Shown here: in pieces, positions 1 through 7,954 of the stretch
Layout: each line of letters opens with the position of its first letter
How positions within the stretch are numbered: position 1 is the stretch's first letter
NCBI RefSeq assembly: GCF_026624755.1
Contig: NZ_JAPMXC010000010.1
Location: 331,054 to 395,053, forward strand
Source: Robbsia betulipollinis
GTDB taxonomy: Bacteria; Pseudomonadota; Gammaproteobacteria; Burkholderiales; Burkholderiaceae
DNA: 64,000 nt
Reading direction: 5' to 3'
Notes under the pieces: model-generated
The model's database searches: none
What the model saw: the letters and a program-made list of their open reading frames with translations, nothing else
What the model was told of the DNA's origin: nothing
Translations under genes and position numbers: made by a program

Positions 1-247
1 GCGCACTACCAGCGGTCAATTTGCGTGGCCTTCGGCTTCGTTCACGCCGTGCGCGATACGCCTTTGCAGCGGCAGTGGCGTCATAACACCTGCGCGTCTC
101 AGTCCGGTTACGCGCGAGTTCTCGGCTGATGCTAGACGCGTTGCGTCCCAGCAGCCTCGCTATCGACCGGATGCTCGCGTTTTTACCGCTTTCGATCATG
201 ATTGCCGCGCGCTCTTCCGCGCTCAGATGAAAATATCTTTTTTCCAT
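1..247 (-). CDS. IS30-family transposase, N-terminal part
   Basis: Translation from the ATG at 245-247 on the minus strand gives a protein beginning MEKRYFHLSAEERAAIMIE, followed by a helix-turn-helix (SIRSIARLLGRNASSISREL). This is the HTH_38 DNA-binding region typical of IS30 transposases. The DDE catalytic domain lies beyond the window, so intactness cannot be judged. The gene is 82 codons long here and open to the edge. It explains the loss of the 5' part of the adjacent radical SAM gene. Confidence 0.8.
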   Translation of the reverse strand, partial: MEKRYFHLSAEERAAIMIESGKNASIRSIARLLGRNASSISRELARNRTETRRCYDATAAAKAYRARRERSRRPRKLTAGSA

Positions 248-292
248 CCCAACACCCTATATCAATATGGGTGTTGCACTTGATGGTTGAGT
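1..292 (-). mobile_element. IS30-family insertion sequence, one end
   Basis: This is the transposase-start end of an IS30-family element; the rest lies left of the window. The transposase reads leftward from base 247. Between its start codon and the host DNA lies a perfect 8-bp inverted repeat (CAACACCC at 250-257, GGGTGTTG at 269-276), followed by about 15-20 bases that probably hold the terminal repeat. The neighbouring radical SAM frame becomes protein-like only from about base 299, so the element ends at about 290-298. The exact boundary and target duplication cannot be set from one end. Confidence 0.75.
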
Positions 293-970
293 CTAAGCAG
301 TGTCGATGATTATCACGACCCCGACATTGATTTCAGCCGCGTCGTCAACGCTTGGCGCGCGAGCAAGAACAAGGGCTTCGAGAGCGTCGTGATTGCCAAC
401 TGCTTCGGCCCCGAATCCCGCATCACCACCGAATTCATCCGTGGGCACCTGCAGGAGGAACTGCCGGCGTTCTGGGACGATCAAGGGCTGCCAAATTCGA
501 TAGTCGAGTCCTCCGCGGATGGCACCCGCTACCTTCTGTCCAATTCCCGCCTACAGCGACTCGGGCGCGGCGCTGACATCCCCGACGACGCGCTTTTGTT
601 CCCTGAGCAGGAGCAACTAAACCAGCCATGTCCGTGGGCAGTGAAGAGCGCGGCACTGTCGGCTGGCAGCCATCTCGTCGCCTGTTGCGGTACTGAAGCG
701 CATGGAAACGAGTTCCTAGATTTCGGCGATGTCAGAGACACCGACATCGGCGTGTTGCTCGACCAAGCCAACCGCAGCGTCGTGGTTCGAGCGATCAACA
801 AACTGGGGCCATATTTTCTAATGCATTTCGTGCGCTCATACCTCGGTGAGGAGCGGATTTTTAAGGATCGATACGCTTCGGTATGCGAAATTTGCGAAGA
901 CGTGGTGCATAACGCTCAATCCAGGGAGATTATTAAGAAGTACCTCCCGGAAATCTCTTTGATCCTGTAG
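287..970 (+). pseudogene. Radical SAM protein, 3' part only (cut by IS30)
   Basis: The open frame starts at a TTG inside the IS end; real homology appears to begin with SVDDYH at about base 299. The retained part has the look of the C-terminal half of a RiPP-type radical SAM enzyme. There is an SVDDYH segment, then a Cys-rich stretch (CPWAV, and LVACCGTEAHGN ahead of FGDV) like an auxiliary cluster region, and a terminal C-E-I-C pair near residue 200. The N-terminal CxxxCxxC cluster motif is absent. The 5' part may survive on the far side of the insertion, outside the window. It is followed after 13 nt by the methyltransferase and so is probably the first visible gene of the cluster. The fragment cannot be an active radical SAM enzyme; the radical SAM assignment is from motif layout. 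Confidence 0.6.
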
Positions 971-983
971 CAAGGTCCTGACC

Positions 984-2054
984 ATGAACAATCTCAAAGC
1001 GTTTCTGGATGCGGTCGGCTATGCCGACCTGTGCGGTTCATTCTTTCCCGGCGCACCTCGCCTGGAGGTCTGGCGCGGAGTGGACAAGAACCTCACCGAC
1101 AAGCGCCTGCGTCGTTTCTATAGCCTACTGCTGACAGGCACCAAGGTGGCTACGGCTGAGTTCGAGCCGGGCGAGATGGAAATCCTCGAGCCGCTCATCC
1201 AGAAGAACGTATTGATCCGCAAGCACGATTGTTTGTATTCAAATGGCCTGTCGCTGTACATGGTGATGGGCTACTGGCTCTTCTTCGAAACGCCGAACGT
1301 CAACCCTAAGGTGTACTACGGCGACGATTCGTTCGGCTTGGTCAGCCGGCTGCGCCCCGTGCGCGGCGGAGCGACACTGGATCTGTGCGCCGGCCCCGGC
1401 GTGCAGTCGTTGATATCGTCTGCGATCGCTTCGCGCGTCGTGTCCATCGAGATCAATCCCTACGCCGCTGCCATCGCTGAACTGAACTGTGACATCAACG
1501 GCATCGACAACTGGGAGATCCGCGTCGGTGATCTGTACGACGCGCTACCGCCCGATGCTGTGTTCGACCACGTCGTCTGCAATCCGCCGCTGCTGCCGTT
1601 TCCCGATGACGAGTTGTATCCGTTCGTCGGCCACGGTGGCATCGACGGTTGGTCCGTGGCATGGCGCGTGCTGGAAGGCCTGCCACGATTCTTGAGCCGG
1701 AAAGGGTTAGCGCAGATCATCGGCACGACGCTCAGCGACGGCGTGGAACCGATGATCCTCGAACGGCTTGGTGCCTGGGCGAAGACCGAAAAAATGGACT
1801 GCGACCTAACGGTCATCGTCCAAAAGGCGTTGGACCGAGAATCGGAGTACTTCAAGGGGCTCGTGTATTCCGCCTCGGCGATGGGCGACAACTCCGAATC
1901 GAACCTGTCCGATTCCTATGCTCGCATGCTGTCCGAGACCAACATGAACGCGCTAGTCACCCACTCCCTGTCGGTGCGCCACGGCTCGGGGCAGGTGAAG
2001 GTGACAGACCTGTTCAACAAGTCGGTCAGTTCGGGCTCGCTCTGGTACGTCTAA
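984..2054 (+). CDS. Class I SAM-dependent methyltransferase
   Basis: This 356-aa protein has a Rossmann methyltransferase core. Motif I is LDLCAGPGVQ at residues 132-141, the acidic ribose-binding residue is E156 in VVSIEINPY, and the post-motif NPPL lies at 200-203. NPPY/NPPL is typical of N-methyltransferases of the MTS/PrmC type acting on amide or ring nitrogens. About 115 residues precede the core and may bind substrate. It lies 13 nt behind the broken radical SAM gene and 94 nt before the MchC-like gene, so a role in modifying the exported peptide is likely from context but not shown. Protein or rRNA methylation remains possible. Confidence 0.7.
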   Translation: MNNLKAFLDAVGYADLCGSFFPGAPRLEVWRGVDKNLTDKRLRRFYSLLLTGTKVATAEFEPGEMEILEPLIQKNVLIRKHDCLYSNGLSLYMVMGYWLFFETPNVNPKVYYGDDSFGLVSRLRPVRGGATLDLCAGPGVQSLISSAIASRVVSIEINPYAAAIAELNCDINGIDNWEIRVGDLYDALPPDAVFDHVVCNPPLLPFPDDELYPFVGHGGIDGWSVAWRVLEGLPRFLSRKGLAQIIGTTLSDGVEPMILERLGAWAKTEKMDCDLTVIVQKALDRESEYFKGLVYSASAMGDNSESNLSDSYARMLSETNMNALVTHSLSVRHGSGQVKVTDLFNKSVSSGSLWYV

Positions 2055-2148
2055 ATTCGCGTGCACAACGGGCGGCGCCCGTTGGTTCGATGGCCCGCCC
2101 GAGCTGCGTAATGTAAGGCACAGGATTCGCGGAGGCAATGCTCTACCC

Positions 2149-3885
2149 ATGCATGAGATATCAGAATTCATTGCGCCGTGTTTGGTTCCCTTCGAGGTGT
2201 ACCGGCGTCCGGATGGTGAGGTCGTCTATGCGAGCGAACGCCTGGCAATGTCGGAAAGCGACCTGCTAAATGCATTTTCTTACTCAACCGATCGCTACGC
2301 CGACGATGGCTGCGGCGAGGTCGCCCGCACGCTGTTTGCCGAGCGCTACGGTGGCGCCGGCGTCAGTGTCAATGGCGGCGGCGGACGCTGCGGGTTCGAC
2401 GGTAAGCGGTTTCAGATAAAAGGCGTCGGCAGTAATCCGCTCGTGGGCGGTGCGCCCGGCAGCCCGCATAGCGACGGCATCCTGCCGATGTCGTTTGCGC
2501 TCTATGAGATGATTTGGAGTCGGATACTACGGGACAAGCTGCCGTTCGGCGTCGTCGATTGCCAGGCCGTGATCGCGATCGCGTCGCCGAGGCCGATCGG
2601 CGGCACCAATACGTTCGGGCGCGCGCTGTTGGTGCGCGAGGTCTGCGTGCGGCCCGCGCATTTCGAACGCGCGGCGTATTTCCGGCGCAAAGAGGTGAGC
2701 GTCGCCGCTGACCGCGATGCCGACGTGCATCGGGTCGTCCGGATGCAGCGCGGCATCGAGCCGATCCTCCAGCACCTGTTCGCGCTCGACGCACCGCCGT
2801 CCGAGTTCGAGATACTTGCCGGTCTCGGTGAGTTCGCGCGGCGTCAGGCGCATCAGCTGGCTTTCGCGAGAGCGAATTTTCTTCTGCACAGCATCTCGTC
2901 GTCGAACCTTTCGATGGACGGACGCTGGCTTGACCTGACATCGATCGCCTCGCTGCATCCACAGCAAGCGTTCGCCGCCGACACCATCGGCAGCGCGTGG
3001 TCTAGGCTCTGGGATCACGAATTCATCATTTGGGAAATCCTGGGTTCAATGATGTTCCATTACGCGAAATACCGACGGCGTTCCGATGCATTCCTGACCG
3101 ATGCGCTGGCGTCGCTGCGCAAGACCTTCTTTACCGCGCTCGACGAAGCCGGCGCGCAATATTTCCTTTGCACGATCGGCGTGCCGATGATCGTCGCTCA
3201 GCGGATCGGCTACACGCGCGCGGTGCGCGAATGGGCTCGATGTTACGCGCAGAGGCTCAAGTTGGATTTCGCGAACGCGGCTGCCAATCGTCGGCGCATG
3301 GCAGACCCGGAATCGATGCACGGCGCCGGCTTTAGCTTCCTGCCGCTGTCCGCGTTCGTCGCGCTAGCGCGGGACCGTCACGCAGCGGCGCACGAACAGG
3401 GTGTGACCACCGACTACGAACGTTGCCTCGACGAGGTGATGGTGGAAGTGCGCTGCGGCGCGTCCGATCTCGGCATCGGCCCGCGAGCGCTCGAAGCCGC
3501 GGTTGCTATCAACGCGGTGAAATACTTGACCGAGAAGGCTGGGCTCGGCTTTGACGAGCTGCGAGGAGGCCTGTCAAGCCTCATCGAAATCGATCCGGGC
3601 GACGTCGCAGCGATGCAGGCGCGGATTACGAGCCATGCCAACCTTCTCGTCGAGATCGGCACGTTCCGGGTCGGCTTTGATCCGGGTATGACGCTCGGAT
3701 GCTGGCGCGCGGCCGGCGTGGCGATCGACTATGACATGCGCGGAGACTGTTTCGTGGTGCATGACCGCGGGCGGCGCGAAACCGTCGAACGCGCGTGCTG
3801 GAAGCCGGGTGCCGAGGGCCGGCCGGCGTGGCGCGCGATGATCGACTTCTACGAACGACACGACGCCCACCTTATCTTCCAATGA
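2149..3885 (+). CDS. MchC/MceJ-like microcin maturation protein
   Basis: A 578-aa cytosolic protein with a GGD/ERCGF-like glycine block (GGGGRCGF, residues 76-83), then QIKGVGSNPL (89-98) and HSDG (107-110). This layout recalls the MchC/MceJ proteins of siderophore-microcin clusters and, more distantly, the QLKG...R region of SelO-type pseudokinases. In microcin E492 the MceI-MceJ pair attaches the glycosylated siderophore to the C-terminal serine of the precursor. The assignment rests mainly on order and size: 578, 170, 421 and 744 aa in the order C, D, E, F, as in the mchCDEF genes. It has a GGAGG Shine-Dalgarno at 2131-2135, and its stop overlaps the next start (ATGA). The chemistry in this organism is unknown. 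Confidence 0.55.
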   Translation: MHEISEFIAPCLVPFEVYRRPDGEVVYASERLAMSESDLLNAFSYSTDRYADDGCGEVARTLFAERYGGAGVSVNGGGGRCGFDGKRFQIKGVGSNPLVGGAPGSPHSDGILPMSFALYEMIWSRILRDKLPFGVVDCQAVIAIASPRPIGGTNTFGRALLVREVCVRPAHFERAAYFRRKEVSVAADRDADVHRVVRMQRGIEPILQHLFALDAPPSEFEILAGLGEFARRQAHQLAFARANFLLHSISSSNLSMDGRWLDLTSIASLHPQQAFAADTIGSAWSRLWDHEFIIWEILGSMMFHYAKYRRRSDAFLTDALASLRKTFFTALDEAGAQYFLCTIGVPMIVAQRIGYTRAVREWARCYAQRLKLDFANAAANRRRMADPESMHGAGFSFLPLSAFVALARDRHAAAHEQGVTTDYERCLDEVMVEVRCGASDLGIGPRALEAAVAINAVKYLTEKAGLGFDELRGGLSSLIEIDPGDVAAMQARITSHANLLVEIGTFRVGFDPGMTLGCWRAAGVAIDYDMRGDCFVVHDRGRRETVERACWKPGAEGRPAWRAMIDFYERHDAHLIFQ

Positions 3886-4394
3886 CGATGGCAGCTCAAA
3901 CAAACCCTTTTCGCCAAGAGGCGGACCGCCGTAAATTCGAGCAACTCGGTTGCATCGCCAACATCTTGGCGCGCCACCCTGCCCTGTCGGCGCGCACGCT
4001 CGCGTTCCTGAGAGGCTGGACCGAAAACGCCGTTGCCCATGGGCAGACCGAGATATTTTTTTGCGATGGCCTGCCGCTCGGCTATGTCGCCTGGGCCTAT
4101 CTGAGCGAAGAGGTGATCGGCAGGCTCCTGTACACGGATTATTTTCCGCACTGGTCCGAGTGGAACGAGGGGCGCTATGTCTGGATCATGGACATGTGCC
4201 TGGTGTCCGACCTGCTCAACGTCGGCATCGAGGATTTCTACTGCGAGCGGTTCGCCGATGAAGGTTCGATCTTCTGGTCGTCTGAACTCAGCGATCATGT
4301 CTATCGCTTCGACGTCAAGAGCCGGCGCACCTCGGCAATTTCAAAGGCCGGCTTCCTTGAGCTGATCGGGCGTGAGCGGGAGGCTGCCGAATGA
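3882..4394 (+). CDS. HlyC-fold (toxin-activating acyltransferase) protein, MchD/MceI-like
   Basis: 170 aa, about the size of HlyC (170) and MchD/MceI. It aligns over its length with the RTX toxin-activating lysine acyltransferase family. LGYVAWAYLSEE matches the PVAYCSWA block, and WNEGRYVWIMD matches the SGDRKWFID block, so the catalytic-type Asp is kept. The catalytic His of HlyC (SPLHR) reads Leu in an ungapped alignment, with a His three residues earlier (ARHPAL). This may mean a shifted or different activity. The start is the ATG overlapping the upstream stop; a second ATG lies six bases on. Translational coupling to the MchC-like gene suggests a complex, as for MceI-MceJ. Confidence 0.7.
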   Translation: MTMAAQTNPFRQEADRRKFEQLGCIANILARHPALSARTLAFLRGWTENAVAHGQTEIFFCDGLPLGYVAWAYLSEEVIGRLLYTDYFPHWSEWNEGRYVWIMDMCLVSDLLNVGIEDFYCERFADEGSIFWSSELSDHVYRFDVKSRRTSAISKAGFLELIGREREAAE

Positions 4395-4438
4395 TGCTGC
4401 CGCTACGCCTTTTCCCGAATCCCGGCCTTTCGTAAACC

Positions 4439-5704
4439 ATGCCACCATCCGGTTTCCGCGAGAAAGCCCGCGAGGGTCAGTATACGCCGATGATCGGCGG
4501 GATCATGCTGGTGCGTCCGGTCTCGTTCACCCTGTTCACCTGCGGCGCGCTCGGCATGGCTTTGCTCGTCGTACTGCTATTCGTGCTGGGCAGCTACACA
4601 CGCCGGATCCGGGCCGACGGCGTCGTCTCGCCAAGTACCGGCCTCGTCAAGGTCTACGTGCCGCAGTCGGGCGTGGTGTTGAACAAGTCCGTCACCGAGG
4701 GGCAGCACGTGACGCGCGGCATGGCGCTGTACCGGATTTCGCTTGAACTGCAGAGCGCCGCCGACGGCCACACGCAGGCCGCGCTGATCGAACAGGCGCG
4801 TCAGCGCAAGCAGTCGTTGCTGCAGGAGATCGACAAAACGCGAGTGCTGCAGCGCGATGAGCGCGGCACTCAGCAGGCCCGGCGCGACAGCCTAAATACA
4901 GAGCTGGCGCGGCTCGACGACCGGCTCGCCGCGCAGCGGCAACGAGTGGCGCTGGCCGCCGATGGGGTGGTGCGCTACCAGAGCCTGCTCGCCAAAGACT
5001 ACATCTCGACCGACCAGTTCCAGCAGCGCCAAGCCGACTTGCTAGACCAGCAATCGAAGCTGCTTGACTTGCGGCGCGACCGGTCTGGCGTAGCGCAATC
5101 GTTGAAAGAGATCGAGAGCCAGCTCTCAGGGCTCACGCTGCGCCAGCAGAACGATCTCGCTAGGATCGCCCGAGGCGTGATCGACGTCGACCAGACCTTA
5201 ATCGAGACTGAGGCCAAGCGCGAACTCGTCGTGACTGCGCCCGAGAGCGGGGTGGCCACCGCGGCGATCGCCGAGCCCGGGCAGATGGTCGACGTCACGC
5301 ATCCGGTCGCGAGCATCGTGCCTGACAGCGCCGGATGGCAAGCGTTCCTATTCGTGCCGAGCACGGCCATCGGCTTCGTGCGGGTTGGCGATCCGGTCCG
5401 GATTCGCTACCAGGCGTATCCCTACGTAAAATTCGGCCAGTACCGCGCGCACGTCGTATCGGTGACGCGTACGGCGCTGCCGCTCGCCGAATTGTCGTCC
5501 AGCGGCATGGTGGCCGCGAACCTGCCCGGCGACAAGATGTTCTATCGCGTTACCGCCGCGCTCGATGCCCAAACCGTGAATGCTTACGGTCGACCCCAGC
5601 CGCTGCAGGCCGGCATGAGCCTGCAGGCCGATATCCAGCAGGACCGGCGGCGCCTCTATGAATGGGTGCTTGACTCCCTCTACAGCCTCACAGGCAAACT
5701 TTGA
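4439..5704 (+). CDS. HlyD-family membrane fusion protein of the peptide exporter (MchE-like)
   Basis: 421 aa. A short cytosolic N-terminus is followed by one membrane helix (about residues 22-48, FTLFTCGALGMALLVVLLF), a barrel-sandwich half (RIRADGVVSPSTGLVKVYV), a long coiled-coil hairpin (about 95-260) and a second lipoyl-like half with VVTAPESGVATAAIAEPGQ. This is the plan of HlyD/CvaA/MchE adaptors, which link an inner-membrane ABC exporter to TolC. It lies 44 nt behind the HlyC-like gene and 15 nt before the ABC exporter. Function by family: periplasmic adaptor of a type I secretion complex. Confidence 0.88.
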   Translation: MPPSGFREKAREGQYTPMIGGIMLVRPVSFTLFTCGALGMALLVVLLFVLGSYTRRIRADGVVSPSTGLVKVYVPQSGVVLNKSVTEGQHVTRGMALYRISLELQSAADGHTQAALIEQARQRKQSLLQEIDKTRVLQRDERGTQQARRDSLNTELARLDDRLAAQRQRVALAADGVVRYQSLLAKDYISTDQFQQRQADLLDQQSKLLDLRRDRSGVAQSLKEIESQLSGLTLRQQNDLARIARGVIDVDQTLIETEAKRELVVTAPESGVATAAIAEPGQMVDVTHPVASIVPDSAGWQAFLFVPSTAIGFVRVGDPVRIRYQAYPYVKFGQYRAHVVSVTRTALPLAELSSSGMVAANLPGDKMFYRVTAALDAQTVNAYGRPQPLQAGMSLQADIQQDRRRLYEWVLDSLYSLTGKL

Positions 5705-5719
5705 TCCGCGCATTCATCC

Positions 5720-7954
5720 ATGTCTCTTCTTGATCGCCTCTCGTTCGGCCTCAGCAGCCGGCTGCCGATGATCCTGCAAACCGAAGCGGCGGAGTGTGGG
5801 CTCGCATGCCTCGCAATGATCGCCAGCTACCATGGGCATCACGTCGACCTGTCCGTGCTGCGCACCCGTTTATCGATTTCGCTCAAGGGCATCAACCTGC
5901 GTCAGATCATCGAGTTCTCGCAGCGGCTCGATCTCGGCACGCGCGCGCTGAGGCTGGACCTCAGCCAGCTCGCGCAGCTGCGTCTGCCCTGCATTCTGCA
6001 TTGGAACTTCAATCACTTCGTGGTGTTGAAGGAGGTGTCGGGAAAGCATGCGGTGATCCACGATCCGGCCCAGGGCATTCGTCGGCTGCCGCTGGAGGTG
6101 CTGTCGCGCTCGTTCACCGGTGCGGCGCTCGAGCTGTGGCCGTCGAAAGGCTTCGAGCGGCGCGAGGCGCCGCCCCGCGTCAGACTGCGCGCGCTGCTCG
6201 GCCCGGTATCGGGGCTGTCGCGGTCGCTTGGCCAAGTACTGCTGCTCGCGCTGGCGCTCGAAATCTTCACGGTTGCGCATCCGTTCTTCCTGCAATGGGT
6301 CATCGACGAGGTGATCGTCAACGTCGACCGCGACCTGTTAAACGTGCTGGCGATCAGCTTCGGCCTGCTCTTGGTGATGCAGTCGGCCACTAGCGCGATT
6401 CGTGCCTGGGTACTGATGTACTTCGGCACAACGCTCAACCTGCAGTGGCGCGCCAACGTCTTCACCCATCTGCTGAGCCTGCCGGTGCGCTATTTCGAGC
6501 AACGTCACCTGGGTGACGTTGTATCGCGCTTCGGCTCGATCGAGGCGATTCAGCAGACGCTGACAAGCTCGTTTCTCGGCGCGGTGATCGACGGGCTCAT
6601 GGCTGTCGTCACCCTGGGGATGATGTTCGTCTATAGCCGTGCGCTGGGTGCCATCGCGTTGATGGCAATGGCGGCCTACGCGTTTTGGCGTACCGTGTGG
6701 TATCAGCCGCTTTGGAGCGCCACCGAGGAGCAGATCGTGCATGCCGCGAAGCAGCAGACGCATTTTCTCGAGATCGTGCGCGGCGTGAAGACCATCAAGC
6801 TTTTCAACCGGCAGAGCGAGCGGCGATCCAGCTGGCTGGTGCTGCTGGTCGAGCAGATCAACGCGGGCCTGCGCGTGCAGAAGCTGCAGCTTGTCTACCA
6901 GCAGCTCAACGGCCTGCTGTTCGGCGCGGTCGAGATACTCGTCATCTGGCTCGGTGCGCGGATGGTAATGAACGGTGAATTCACCGTCGGGGTGCTGATG
7001 GCATTTACCGCATACAAAACCCAGTTCGACCGGCGCGTCAGCAGCCTCATCGACAAGTACTTTGAAATCAAGATGCTGCGGATTCAGGGCGAGCGCCTGG
7101 CCGACATCGTGTTCGCTGAGCCGGAATACGGCGCAAAGGCGCGCCAGGCACCGGGTGAAGCGGATGACCTGCCGGGCAGCATCGAGTTTGGTGCCGTCGG
7201 CTTTCGCTATGCGGATGGCGAGCCGGCCGTGCTCGACGGCGTGTCGTTCACCATCTCGCCTGGCGAGTCGGTGGCGCTGGTCGGCCCGTCGGGCTGCGGC
7301 AAGACCACACTCGTCAATGTGCTTCTCGGTATCCTCGAACCGACCGCGGGCAAGGTGCGCGTCGGCGGCGTCGACGCGCAGCGCCTTGGCATCGAGCCGC
7401 TGCGTGAGCTGATCGGCACGGTGCTGCAGGACGACGTGCTGTTCGCCGGCTCGATCGCCGACAACATCAGCTTCTTCGATGGCAACGCCGACTTGAGATG
7501 GGTGGCCGAATGCGCGCGGCTCGCTTCGGTGCATGACGATATCGTCGCGATGCCGATGGCCTATAACACGCTGGTCGGCGACATGGGCACCGTCTTGTCG
7601 GGCGGCCAAAAGCAGCGTGTGTTGCTCGCGCGCGCGCTCTATAAGCGCCCGAGGATATTAGTGCTCGACGAGGCGACCAGCCACCTCGACGTGCTACGGG
7701 AGCAGGAGGTCAACGCGGCGGTGGGCGCACTGCGGATGACGCGCCTGATCGTGGCCCACCGTCCGCAGACCATTGCGTCCGCGACGCGTGTCATGAGGCT
7801 CGATCGCGGGCGCATCGTGTCCGACCGGCCGACGGCTGGGGCCGAAGCGGAGGCCGAAGCCGAAGCGGGAGCGGGAGTGGCTAGAGCCGGCATCGGGGCG
7901 CCGGACAGGATGGTTGTGGCCGAGCCGGTCGCTGATCAGCGGACGGGCCCATGA
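5720..7954 (+). CDS. C39-peptidase ABC exporter (CvaB/MchF-type, bacteriocin processing and export)
   Basis: 744 aa. The N-terminal C39 peptidase (about 10-140) has the oxyanion Gln and Cys in QTEAAECG (Q20, C26), H99 in NFNHFV and D115 in HDPAQG, so it looks active. Such domains cut double-glycine leader peptides during export. The six-helix membrane domain spans about 165-440. The nucleotide-binding domain has Walker A GPSGCGKTT, signature LSGGQKQR and Walker B ILVLDEATSHLD. The tail beyond about residue 705 is a Glu-Ala run (DNA repeat at about 7838-7872) not usual for the family. Its stop overlaps the start of the TolC-like gene (ATGA). It needs a GG-leader substrate; none is visible in the window. 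Confidence 0.92.
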   Translation: MSLLDRLSFGLSSRLPMILQTEAAECGLACLAMIASYHGHHVDLSVLRTRLSISLKGINLRQIIEFSQRLDLGTRALRLDLSQLAQLRLPCILHWNFNHFVVLKEVSGKHAVIHDPAQGIRRLPLEVLSRSFTGAALELWPSKGFERREAPPRVRLRALLGPVSGLSRSLGQVLLLALALEIFTVAHPFFLQWVIDEVIVNVDRDLLNVLAISFGLLLVMQSATSAIRAWVLMYFGTTLNLQWRANVFTHLLSLPVRYFEQRHLGDVVSRFGSIEAIQQTLTSSFLGAVIDGLMAVVTLGMMFVYSRALGAIALMAMAAYAFWRTVWYQPLWSATEEQIVHAAKQQTHFLEIVRGVKTIKLFNRQSERRSSWLVLLVEQINAGLRVQKLQLVYQQLNGLLFGAVEILVIWLGARMVMNGEFTVGVLMAFTAYKTQFDRRVSSLIDKYFEIKMLRIQGERLADIVFAEPEYGAKARQAPGEADDLPGSIEFGAVGFRYADGEPAVLDGVSFTISPGESVALVGPSGCGKTTLVNVLLGILEPTAGKVRVGGVDAQRLGIEPLRELIGTVLQDDVLFAGSIADNISFFDGNADLRWVAECARLASVHDDIVAMPMAYNTLVGDMGTVLSGGQKQRVLLARALYKRPRILVLDEATSHLDVLREQEVNAAVGALRMTRLIVAHRPQTIASATRVMRLDRGRIVSDRPTAGAEAEAEAEAGAGVARAGIGAPDRMVVAEPVADQRTGP

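Noticed and set aside
250-276. Inverted repeat first read as a terminator
   Set aside because: It lies between the IS30 transposase start and the IS end and has no T-run; it fits a subterminal repeat of the element.
2149-3885. YcaO cyclodehydratase
   Set aside because: The 578-aa protein has glycine-rich and HSDG segments but not the YcaO ATP-binding Glu-rich motifs; context fits MchC/MceJ better.
6338-7609. 423-codon minus frame
   Set aside because: Antisense of the C39 ABC exporter; no protein-like pattern.
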